A DNA stretch of 64,000 nucleotides from assembly GCF_003233725.1 (NCBI RefSeq), contig NZ_QKQV01000013.1, positions 27,054-91,053 of the forward strand, written 5' to 3'. Shown one piece after another: positions 8,250 to 18,100 of the stretch; position 1 is the stretch's first letter; each line of letters begins with the position of its first letter. This stretch comes from Mesonia sp. K7. GTDB lineage: Bacteria > Bacteroidota > Bacteroidia > Flavobacteriales > Flavobacteriaceae. Under the pieces are notes generated by a model. That model worked only from the letters and a program-made list of their open reading frames with translations. It did no database searches and had not been told where the DNA came from. Both the position numbers and the translations under genes were made by a program.

Positions 8250-9047
8250 TTAAAAAGTGAATATTACGGTCGTTCCTTTGCCAAGTTCAGAATGAATAAA
8301 GAGACTTCCTTGAAGGAATTGAATTCTGCTGTCTATGTTTTTCATCCCTAAACCCTTATGGTTTTGCTTGTCTTCTATTTGAAATCCTTTCCCGTTGTCT
8401 TGATAATGAAAGTATTTTTTGTCTTTTCTGTCTTCTATATGCAATTGGATATGACTAGCGCTTCCATGTTTAATCGAGTTGTGGATCAACTCTTGTAAAA
8501 TCCGAAAAACATGTAAATTTTTGGACTTTTGGGTTTCATCAAAAAGGCTTTGGTTGTGGTAGCTTATTTGTGTGCCATGCCCGCTGAATTCACTACACAA
8601 TTCTTCTATGGCGGCATCCAATCCAAATTTTTCCAACACGGGCGGAAAAAGATCGTGTGCAATATGGCGTGAATTTTCAAGGGCTTTTCCCGAGAGGCTT
8701 AAGATAGTTTCCAGGGCTTCTTTTTGTTCGCTTTCAGCTAAATTGCCTGTTAAAAGCAAATCGGAATGCAAGGAAACCATATTTAGTTTGGAACTGATAT
8801 CATCATGCAAATCGCGAGCGATACGTTGACGTTCTTTTTCCTGGGTTTCGAGGGTGGCTTCCAACAAGTTCTTCTGATGGGTAAGTTCTAGGTTTTTTTT
8901 CTCCAGTTCTTTTTGTACGATTTTCTTTTTGGAGAAGTAAAAAAAGAGCAGCAAGAGCATCCCTACAAGAAACATAAAGGATATGCCGCCTAAAACCACT
9001 AGACTTATCCCGTTTTCTTCTGAAAGAAACTCTGTTTCCATTCCCAT
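8250..9047 (-). CDS. HisKA_3-type sensor histidine kinase with one membrane helix
   Basis: Start chosen at the ATG at 9047 (9041 is equally possible). A longer reading to 9095 would overlap the upstream gene by 91 nt. The protein has a single transmembrane helix (about 15-37), a short coiled coil, the H-box 'RIARDLHDDISSKL' with His81, and an HATPase_c domain with an N-box ('LIHNSIKHG') and a G-box ('DNGKGF', 'GLGMKNI'). There is almost no extracytoplasmic sensor domain, so signal input must come from the membrane or from a partner. The gene overlaps the upstream membrane-protein gene by about 43 nt, indicating translational coupling and a likely physical partnership. Confidence 0.88.
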   Translation of the reverse strand: MGMETEFLSEENGISLVVLGGISFMFLVGMLLLLFFYFSKKKIVQKELEKKNLELTHQKNLLEATLETQEKERQRIARDLHDDISSKLNMVSLHSDLLLTGNLAESEQKEALETILSLSGKALENSRHIAHDLFPPVLEKFGLDAAIEELCSEFSGHGTQISYHNQSLFDETQKSKNLHVFRILQELIHNSIKHGSASHIQLHIEDRKDKKYFHYQDNGKGFQIEDKQNHKGLGMKNIDSRIQFLQGSLFIHSELGKGTTVIFTF

Positions 9048-9631
9048 AAAATTAAAAGTTGATAGACCATAAACAGCAAAGCATTGATATCCCAAATTAA
9101 AGTGTTGATTTTATTATTTAACGCAATAAGTGAAGTAGCTGAGACAAAAATCAACGAACTGCTTATCAAATAAATAAACAATCCGATACAAACCACATAA
9201 AAAGGTAGTTTTTGGGAGAGCATTTCGTATAAATACAAAACGGTATAAGTGATGAGTACCACCGTAGTCACTAAAAAACCAAGACTGTTAAAAGTATAGT
9301 ACTGTTCGGGGTGAATGAGGTATTGAATCAATAAACCTAAAACGACAGCCAAGGAAAGATAAGAGACTAGTCTACTGATTTTTCTTTTGATGGGAACAAA
9401 AAGGTCATAGAAAAAAGCGCTGAGCAGCCCAAACTGTAAGAAAAGATAATAAGTAGATAAAAAATGGTTATTGATGCTTTGCGAGGAATAGGCCTTCATG
9501 ACCAATTGCAGACAAAAAATAGCCAACAAGTAGCTCCAAAAAAACCGGTAAGCTTTCCCTTTTCCTGAAAGTCGTGCTCCGTAAAGTACAACATTTACCA
9601 ACAAGAGGAATTGCCCAATGTAATACAGCAT
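9005..9631 (-). CDS. Polytopic membrane protein, probable sensor partner of the kinase
   Basis: 208 residues with six or seven predicted membrane helices and short loops; no recognised catalytic motif. The 3' end overlaps the start of the histidine-kinase gene. Because the kinase has no sensor domain of its own, this protein is the best candidate for the sensing component. That role is inferred from gene order and topology only. Confidence 0.7.
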   Translation of the reverse strand: MLYYIGQFLLLVNVVLYGARLSGKGKAYRFFWSYLLAIFCLQLVMKAYSSQSINNHFLSTYYLFLQFGLLSAFFYDLFVPIKRKISRLVSYLSLAVVLGLLIQYLIHPEQYYTFNSLGFLVTTVVLITYTVLYLYEMLSQKLPFYVVCIGLFIYLISSSLIFVSATSLIALNNKINTLIWDINALLFMVYQLLILWEWKQSFFQKKTG

Positions 9632-9655
9632 GTATTTTAGAAAATAAAATTGATT

Positions 9656-10006
9656 TTAGTCGAGGTTATTTAACGAACTTTCAGGGTCGCATTGTGGCGG
9701 GCATGGTTCGGTAAAATCATAAATGTTTCCAGAAGGAGTACTATCGGGTAACATGTCTTCGTATACCCCTGATTCTTCATTTAGACGGGTGCCTACTAGC
9801 ATTAGTTTTTCTACCTCATGACTGTCTACCCCGATGTAGGCGCGCACCGCATCAACCTCTTCTTCTAATAATCTTATCAAATCAGCTTTGGGAATTAAAA
9901 AAGCTTTTAGCTCATGATGAGCATTATACGTTCCTTCTACTTTTCTCCATTTTTCAGCCCAAGCTTGAGCGGTTGATAGACTGATGGTGTTCGTGTTTTG
10001 TGCCAT
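9656..10006 (-). CDS. Small acidic cytoplasmic protein with a CPPQC end motif
   Basis: 116 residues without a signal peptide or membrane segment. It begins with a helical segment containing 'AQAWAEKWR' and has a central 'RAYIGVD' strand. A proline/cysteine motif 'PCPPQCDP' follows at about 102-109. I recognise it as a type found widely in flavobacteria, but no function is known to me. It is 24 nt upstream of the membrane-protein/kinase/regulator genes on the same strand and may be the first gene of that operon. The CPPxC motif could bind a metal. Confidence 0.65.
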   Translation of the reverse strand: MAQNTNTISLSTAQAWAEKWRKVEGTYNAHHELKAFLIPKADLIRLLEEEVDAVRAYIGVDSHEVEKLMLVGTRLNEESGVYEDMLPDSTPSGNIYDFTEPCPPQCDPESSLNNLD

Positions 10007-10103
10007 GGTTATTTGGTTTTATATGATACGTAATGCGAAATGATTTAGGTAATTCATCGAAAAAACAGGTATTTTTACGGGTATTTTTACCGATAGTATT
10101 TTT

Positions 10104-10111
10104 TACTTTTG
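10104..10111 (+). promoter_or_regulatory. -7 box (TACTTTTG) upstream of the 10160/10386 gene pair
   Basis: A perfect TAnnTTTG box lies 49 nt before the first ATG. No TTG is found at the usual -33 spacing, only T-rich sequence, so support is partial. It sits in the 153-nt gap between divergent genes. Confidence 0.45.
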
Positions 10112-10159
10112 ATATAAAGTCGCACCACGCGAAGTTAAAACATAACGACTATATAACCA

Positions 10160-10393
10160 ATGCGATGTAAGAATTTTTTTTGCGGTATAAAAAAATGTTT
10201 GAAGTTTTTAGAAGAGGTGCACCGTCAAAAAAACATACGGTATAAAACCCTAGTCATTGGGTGGTTGTTAGGTATAGGGATTTCTTTGATTTCGTGTAGA
10301 GATGAGTCGGCTTATACGTATACGGTGTTCTCAAGAGATTCGGTAACTCCAATCGATGCTGCTGAAGAAACATGCGTAGGAAGAAATGAATAG
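10160..10393 (+). CDS. Short putative lipoprotein, translationally coupled to the next gene
   Basis: 77 residues. A hydrophobic stretch ends in a lipobox (LISC, Cys47) after a long basic N-terminus, so the true start may be a GTG at 10217. The mature part would be only about 30 residues, acidic, with one more Cys. The stop overlaps the ATG of the next gene (ATGAATAG), the classical arrangement for coupled translation. No family recognised; it could also be a non-functional leader. Confidence 0.35.
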   Translation: MRCKNFFCGIKKCLKFLEEVHRQKNIRYKTLVIGWLLGIGISLISCRDESAYTYTVFSRDSVTPIDAAEETCVGRNE

Positions 10394-11003
10394 GTTAAAA
10401 TTACAAAAAAATAAAACCATGCATCTACTACCTTTAAAATTTGAAGCTGCTTTACTACAAAGAGATTTCAATAACATTGTAAGAAATTGGGGAAATTATT
10501 TTAATATGTATGCTTATGGGAAGTGGAGTCAGCTTCCTTTGCGGGCTATGATTTCTAAATTTCACTTTCTAGCCACAGGCGATGATGGTGCTTTATACCG
10601 TAATACAAAACTACTTGCTCAATCTCCTTATTTTCAAAAAGTATTGGAAAGTTTAGATTGTGAGATAAGTGAGGTACGCTTGCTGCGATGGGAACCTTTT
10701 AGCGATAAGAAGGAGCTAAGCTTGGCAGAAGCTACTTTCTTTACAGGAAACGCAAGGCTGTATGTGCCTATCATCACCAATTCTCTCACAAAAATAAGTG
10801 CGTTTAATAAAACCGGCCGTATGGTAGCAGGGGAATGTTGGTTAACTAAATGCACTCCCGAAATCATCAATCAAGGAAGTACGAACGCTGTGTTTCTTAC
10901 CGTAGATGTAAAAGTTTCTTCTGCTTTAAATATTCTTTTTGACAAAGAAGAGGTGGAGAAGCCTTTGAATAAAGCACCATTTAATTCGATTGCTCGTTCT
11001 TAA
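10386..11003 (+). CDS. Aspartyl/asparaginyl beta-hydroxylase-like protein lacking the iron-binding histidines
   Basis: 205 residues (an ATG at 10419 is an alternative start). The C-terminal half matches the Asp/Asn beta-hydroxylase cupin: 'VRLLRWEPF' strand, 'GNARLYVPIITN', 'MVAGECW' and a final 'FLTVDV'. In active bacterial members the first segment continues with a HxD-type iron ligand and the GExW segment is followed by 'PHxVxN'. Here those positions read 'DKKELSLAEA' and 'TPEIINQG', with no histidine at either place. It is therefore probably a non-catalytic binding or regulatory protein. It sits between the two-component genes and the CI-like repressor. What it binds is unknown. Confidence 0.6.
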   Translation: MNRLKLQKNKTMHLLPLKFEAALLQRDFNNIVRNWGNYFNMYAYGKWSQLPLRAMISKFHFLATGDDGALYRNTKLLAQSPYFQKVLESLDCEISEVRLLRWEPFSDKKELSLAEATFFTGNARLYVPIITNSLTKISAFNKTGRMVAGECWLTKCTPEIINQGSTNAVFLTVDVKVSSALNILFDKEEVEKPLNKAPFNSIARS

Positions 11004-11121
11004 GTCAATTCCCTGAAATGTAAAATTTTTTGCGATAGAGGTTAATGACTGGTTACATCTAAACCTGAGAAATGATTGGAAGTGAGATACAGTAAATATT
11101 AAAGGGGTGACATTAAATAGA

Positions 11122-11823
11122 TCAGTCAAAATTCCACTCCCAGACTTTACTATTATTAATCATGTAGCCAACGGTGTCAATCACCCATGTTTCATCAGCA
11201 TCTTTTAAATGAAACTTCAGGTACCTATCATTTAACATTGGATTGTATTTTTCATTTTCTAGAACTACATGATCTTCAAAAATTCGCGATATGCGATTTA
11301 TAAAAAATCCCTTTTTCCGACTTATAAAAACGACTAAGGCATTTTCATATAGCTTTTCGGGGGCAATATATTGGCATGCGACAAAGGCATTTTGGTGTAT
11401 CAAGGGCTCCATATTGTTGCTGGGCACTTGAAATATTCGGGTAGGCGTATCTACTTTTGTAAAATAAACGCAAGGAAATACAGAGAGATCGCTAATTAAC
11501 CCTATGGTGTATTGATGGATGTATGGTGCTGAAATAAAAGGGGTTGCCAGCTTGTTTTTGTTTTTATCATCATAGAAATTATCGGTAAAGATAGCATCCA
11601 GGTTGATGTTGTACTTGATAGCGGTGTCCATGAGAAGTTTATAATCTACACTGTCTCTTTGTTTCCAAGAAGAGATCGTGTTTGGTTTTACACCCAGCTT
11701 TTCAGCCAATTGTTTATTGGATGTCACTTTTAATGCGGTTTTCATTTTTTTAACAATGTCATTCGCATTTAGTAACATATTATTTTTTTTGTTCGCATTT
11801 TGTGTCATATATTTGTTATGCAA
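11122..11823 (-). CDS. CI-like transcriptional repressor with a degenerate S24 peptidase domain
   Basis: 233 residues from the ATG at 11823; ATGs at 11808 and 11778 are possible. The N-terminal helix-turn-helix (about 18-78; 'TSNKQLAEKLGVKPNTISSW') is of the phage CI-repressor type. The C-terminal half is S24/LexA-like, but the catalytic Ser of 'GDSMxP' is Asn in 'SNNMEP', and the dyad Lys ('VKR') is Asn in 'INRIS'. Self-cleavage is therefore unlikely, so RecA-type induction is not expected. It is divergent from the 2,477-residue adhesin gene and is its most likely direct regulator. No phage genes are nearby. Confidence 0.78.
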   Translation of the reverse strand: MHNKYMTQNANKKNNMLLNANDIVKKMKTALKVTSNKQLAEKLGVKPNTISSWKQRDSVDYKLLMDTAIKYNINLDAIFTDNFYDDKNKNKLATPFISAPYIHQYTIGLISDLSVFPCVYFTKVDTPTRIFQVPSNNMEPLIHQNAFVACQYIAPEKLYENALVVFISRKKGFFINRISRIFEDHVVLENEKYNPMLNDRYLKFHLKDADETWVIDTVGYMINNSKVWEWNFD

Positions 11824-12148
11824 TGATAAAGTGTTAATTGTTTCGATAAACGGAATTTTAATTATTCGTTGATATTAATTATAGGTGTAAGCCTAATTGT
11901 GTTATAAATTTTTCAAATGCAAAAATAACTTTTTCAAGCCCTTTAAGATTGAGGGTCTTTTGAAAAAATGAATTTTTTTATTCAAGTATTAATTTACGGC
12001 AGATTTTGGCTATAAACAAGTGCCTACCTATAGTTTTATGATTTTATTATTGAAATTTAACATTGTTTGGGAGTTAATCTTATGTTAAGGTATTACATCT
12101 GATAATTAAACGGTTAACCCTATAGTAACAATCCCTAACTGAAAAATT
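11824..12148. other. Divergent regulatory region between the CI-like repressor and the giant adhesin gene
   Basis: 325 nt, AT-rich, without a gene. On the minus strand TATTTTTG (complement of 11920-11927) could be a -7 box for the repressor. On the plus strand I see no perfect TAnnTTTG; TAGTTTTA near 12035 is one mismatch off. Repressor operators would be expected here, but no obvious long dyad was found. Confidence 0.4.
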
Positions 12149-15100
12149 ATGAAAAACTATTACTTTAAAACACTTACGCAAAAATGGGTGCAATTGGTTT
12201 TCTGTCTTCCCTTTTTGTTTGGTTACGCTACTGGTAACGCCCAGATCACAAAAAACCATGTCACTTCGGTCACCTTACAATCGCATGTGAGTAATGCTTC
12301 TGATGCGTTAACGCCTGCAGGCTATGCGACTTTAGAGTCTTATGGAGGTGTCATGTTGGGTATCGGGGATTATACTGGGGAATTAGAACTTACCTATCCT
12401 GCAGCCTTGCCAGCAGGGACTACAACTTATGTAAAAATAGACTTTGATCAAGATTTATTGAGTGCACTTATTGGTGGGAATCTTGGAGGAGAACTAGCGG
12501 ATGTATTGGGCAGTCTTGTTTTAGGTAATCATTATTTTAATGTGGAGGCTAGACTGGGCGCTGTAACTGTGTTGTCAGATTCAAGCAGTTCAGGGTTTGA
12601 AGATGATGATTTGCGACTTATCGTAAACGATAATGGCGAATATTTACTGGCAATCACTCCAAATGTGAGTTATGATCGTATCTATATAGAAGATGTGACC
12701 AATGCCTTACTGTTGGGGGTCACTAATAGTATGGAGGTGTATGAAGCCTATTACTTCTCTGGTACAGATACTTGTGAAAACGCTTTTGCTACTTCTTTTA
12801 CGGGAACAGGTGGAACGATTGATGCTTTGGGACTAGGTGCGGCAGGTGTCGACAATCCTGAACATGTGATCGACAATGATGCGAACAGTTATTCTGAGAT
12901 TAGTCTAGGTTTATTGACGGTTGCTGGTACGATAAGTCAAACAGTATATTTTAAGGATGCGTCCTTGCCCACCGATCAGTTTCATATCAAGATGCAGCTT
13001 ACCGACCCAGCTTTATTGAATCTGGGTTTAGCAGATGGAATACGCATTCAAGCTTTATTAGATGATCAAGTGGTTTATACTGCAGGGGATTTGTCATTAT
13101 TAAATTTAGACCTATTAGGTTTGTTGCAAAGTGGTCAAGTTGTAGATGTTCCTTTTACACCCAATACTTCTTTTGACAGGGTAAGGATAACCTTGTCTTC
13201 TTTGGTGCAACTCAATTTGACCAAACAAGTGCGTGTGTACGGAGTGAGAAAATCACCAGCTGCTCCGGAAGTTACCGCAGACGATATTAGTATTTGTGAA
13301 AACGATACGGCTAGCTTAACGGCCCAAACCGATAGTGCTAATGAATTGCATTGGTTTGATGCGGCGGTAGGCGGTAACCTTTTAGCCACAACAGCTTACA
13401 ATGTAGGTTATACGACTGCTGCATTAAGCTCGGATGCCACTTTCTATGTAGCGGCAACGACCATTGGCTGTACCAACTATTCCGAAAGAATTCCTGTCGA
13501 GGTGCATGTCTACCCCGAACCTAGTGCTCCGGCAGTAGTGGAAAGTACCGTTCAGGTAAATAGTGGCGGAACGGCGACTTTAGAAGTTCAAAATCCGGAA
13601 AGCCATATCGATTACCGTTGGTATGATGCAAGTAACAACTTGGTAGATACTACACCGGTATTAATCATCAACAATGTGACAGTAGCTCAAGCCTATACCG
13701 TAGAAGCAGCAATTGGCGCAGCGTGTGTCAGTCCAACTGCAACTAGCGTCAATGTAGTGCTTACCACTTCTATATTGCCACCGGATGTCTCTCCAACAGA
13801 CATCACCATTACAGAAGGTGAGAGTGCACAAATCAATGCGACAACAACCGATCCTAACCTGGATATTGTATGGTATGACCAAGGAGGAAATGAGGTGTTT
13901 ATAGGGAATCAATTCAATTCCCCTACCACCTTGACACCGGGCACTTATACCTATACCGTGGTAACACGTGACCCCATGAGTTTACAAGAATCGACACCGG
14001 TTACGGTGACCATAACCGTCGTGCCTCCCACACCAGGGTTAGACTGTGATGAGGCCAATGCGCAAACCATAGGAACGACTCCTATTTGTATATTGTGTGG
14101 GGTAGACAATCCGAACCAAGCGGTAGATGGCGATGAAAATACCTATTCCCGATTTATCGCTCCAGTATCGGTGACTGGAAGTGTGTGGCAAGAACTTATT
14201 TTCCAACAACAAGGACTCGCAGGGGATATCGTGCATGTAAAAGTAGGGACGGCAGGTTCGCTCATTGACGTAGACCTTATCTCGGGCTTATCATTTGAAA
14301 CTTATGCTGGAAATACAGCCAATAATGATGGAGGTGTGGTTGACGGAAACCTTATCCAGCTTAAATTATTGAGTGGGGGTGATGAGGCGATCGTCACTTT
14401 TGAAGCAGGAGCCAATTTTGATCGTGTGCGATTGACTTACCAGCCTTTGTTAGGAGTGCTCAATAGTGGCTGGAGGGTTTATGGGGCGTCAATCATGTTT
14501 GAACCTCCTGTTATTGTCACTCCAGATGAAGAAATTTGTAAAGGGGAAGTAGTAAGCTTAGAGGTTACTCCGGCAACAGGAATAAGTATTAATTGGTATG
14601 ATTCGGAAACGAGTACCACGAGTTTGTCTACTCAAAATACCTACACCACACCAGTTCAGACAGTACCAGGCGAAGTAACTTATTATATTTCACAAACCAG
14701 AAATGGTTGTGAAAACACCCATCGTATTCCCATCACCTTTACGGTATTGGAAGCTCCATTGGCTTTAGATATTGATGTGGCACAAAGTAGTGATCCTATA
14801 TGTGAAGGAAGTGATGTTATTTTAACGCCTTCCATAGCCGTAACCAGTACCTTACAAAATACACCAGGTATCTTCAATTGGTATATCGATAACAATAAAA
14901 CCCAAGCCATTACTGATGGAGCGGTCATCAATGGGAAGAGCTACGCCATAAATGCAGCGGGAGAACTTACCGTGAGTGGGTTGACCGTGGCTGATAGTCC
15001 TTTTGCTGTTTTTGTAAGCACAATTGCAGAAAATGGGTGTGAGAATAGAGCAGGCGAATTAAAAGAAGTGATGTTGACTGTCGTGGATACGCCTACACCT

Positions 15101-18100
15101 ACTACTTCTGATACGAACCAAGAGTTTTGTATGGTAGACAATCCTACCGTAGCAGATATTCAGGTGAATGAAGCCAATGTCATTTGGTATGACGCGGCAA
15201 CTGGAGGATCGACTTATTTGGCTACAGATGCGTTACAGGATGCGACTACTTATTATGGTGTGCTGACCGACGCGGTAACAGGTTGCGAAAGTTCCGTAAG
15301 ATTGGCCGTAACTATAACGCTAAATGATGCACCCACACCTACAGCTAGTGATACCACACAGGAGTTTTGTAGTGTTACCAACCCCACTGTCGCAGACCTT
15401 CAAGTAAATGAAACCAACATCACATGGTATGATGCCTTGACTGCGGGAACTGCTTATGCTTCTACCGATTTGCTTCAAGACGGCGTGACTTATTATGCGA
15501 GTTTCACAGACCCTACTACAGGCTGTGAAAGCTCAGTGCGCTTAGCGATTCAGGTATTGTTCAACAATTCGTTGCCTCCTACTACAAACGATACAACACC
15601 ATCTTTCTGTACAGCAGAAAATGCAACTTTAGCAGACATACAAGTCAATGAAGCTGACATCACATGGTATGATGCGGCAACTGGTGGGAATGTCCTTCCT
15701 GGAACAACCGTATTGCAGGATGCTACTACCTATTATGCAGCCCATACCAATCCGGCAAATAGTTGCGAAAGTAATGGAAGACTTGCCATTTTAGTAACTA
15801 TAGAAGATGCAGCCACACCTACGACCACCGATGCGAGTCAGGAATTTTGTTTGGCCAATAGTCCTACGATTGCCGATTTACAGGTAAACGAAAGTAGTGT
15901 AACTTGGTATGATGCAGCAACCGGAGGGACGGCTTATGCGGCAACAGATGCTTTACAGGACGCTACCACTTATTACGCGAGTTTGACCGATGCTACTACA
16001 GGTTGTGAGAGTGCTACCCGATTGACCGTAAGCGTAACGCTCCTTGATGTTGCTACGCCTACTACCATCAGTCAAATACAAAATTTCTATAGCGGAGATA
16101 ATCCAACGGTAGCAGATATACAAGTCAACGAAACCAATGTAGTTTGGTACGATGCCCTTACGGGCGGAAGTATAGTTGCTTCGGGCGCACCATTACAGGA
16201 CGGAAATACTTATTTTGCGGTATTGGTAGATGCGACCACAGGTTGCGAGAGTTCGGTGCGATTAGCCATACAAGTCAATATATTTCCAATCAATCCACCT
16301 TCATCCACCCAAACTTTCTGTGCTGTGGACACGCCAACAGTAGGTGATTTATCTACCTTGGATCCTAATTTTGAGATGATTTGGTATGCCAATGCAACAG
16401 GAGGAACTCCCTTGGCAGATACAGCACCTTTACAACATGGGGTCATTTACCATGCGGCTTATTATGACACGTCTACCCATACAGAGAGCACCAGCCGTTA
16501 TCCGGTGCTTGTAATTGTAAATGACGCAGCCACACCAACTACCTCTAGTAACAACCAGGAGTTTTGTGCGGCCGATGCACCTACGGTGGCAGCTATTCAG
16601 GTGAACGAACCAAATATTGTATGGTATAATGCCGCATCTAACGGAAATATAGTATTGCCAGGAACAGCTTTGCAAAATGGGAGTACGTATTACGCAAGTA
16701 TGATTGACCCGGCAAGTGGCTGTGAAAGTTCAGTACGATTACAAGTGACCGTACAAATAAATGACACACCAACTCCGACGACACTTACAAATATGCAGGA
16801 ATTCTGCGAAGTAGATCATCCTACCATTGCTGACATTCAGGTCAACGAAACCAATGTGGTGTGGTATGCCTCAGCTACAGGGACAACGATGGTGTCACCA
16901 AGTACCATGCTACAAGATGGCTTTACCTATTATGCCGTTTTGGTAGACGCCACAACAGGATGCGAAAGTACTACCCGTTTGGCTGTTCAGGTAGAAATAT
17001 TTGATGCAGCTACCCCAACAACCAATGATTCTACTCAAGAGTTTTGTGCGGCAGATGACCCTACCATTTCCGATATTCAGGTAAATGAAGCCAATGTGAT
17101 TTGGTACGATGCTATGCTCAATGGAAACATTTTAACTTCTTCCACGGCGTTACAGGACAACGAGACTTATTATGCCGCCTTGGTAGATGCTACCAATGGC
17201 TGTGAGAGTTCGGTAAAGTTGGCTGTACAGATAAATGTAAATGATGCCGCAACCCCTACTACCAATCATATGGTACAGAACTTTTGTTTGGTGGATGCGC
17301 CCACAGTAGCAAATATTCAAGTTAACGAACCGAACGTAACTTGGTACAATGCTCCCACTAATGGAAATATAGTAGCTATGAATACAAGCTTACAAAATGG
17401 GGCGACCTATTATGCGAGTATAACCGATTTAGCCAATGGCTGTGAGAGTTCGGTAAGGTTAGCTGTACAAGTAAATGTAAATGATGCAGCATCCCCTACC
17501 ACCAACACTATGGTGCAGGAGTTTTGTGCTGTAGATACACCTATCATTTCAGATATACAAGTGAACGAAACGAATGTAGTGTGGTACAATAGCCCAACGG
17601 GAGGAGGTATGTTAGGAGCGAGTACCATGCTTCAGGATGGAACGACTTACTATGCAGCATTGGTAGACGCTACTACGGGTTGCGAAAGTTCAGTGAGACT
17701 TGCCGTGCAAGTAGAGGTAAACGATGCAGCAACCCCTACGACCAATAGTGTGATGCAGAGCTTCTGCGAAATAGATCATCCATTAATTTCCAATATACAA
17801 GTTAACGAAACCGGAGTGGTTTGGTACAGCGCACCTACAGGAGGTTCGGTTTTACCTGCAGGTACGCCACTTTTAAACGGAATAACCTATTACGCTAGTT
17901 TAACCGATCCGGCAAGTGGTTGTGAGAGTTCGGTACGTTTGGCAGTAACGGTAAATATCAATGATGCGGCCACGCCTACCACCAACGATGTAACCCAAGA
18001 TTTCTGCGCAGCAGATAACCCCACCGTCGCCAATATTTTTGTCAATGAAGTAGGGGTGACTTGGTATGATGCCGCTATGGGCGGAAACGTGATCGCATCC

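Noticed and set aside
11122..11823. CI-like repressor as the sign of a prophage
   Set aside because: No integrase, structural, lysis or replication genes are found in the flanks; the neighbours are surface and regulatory genes.
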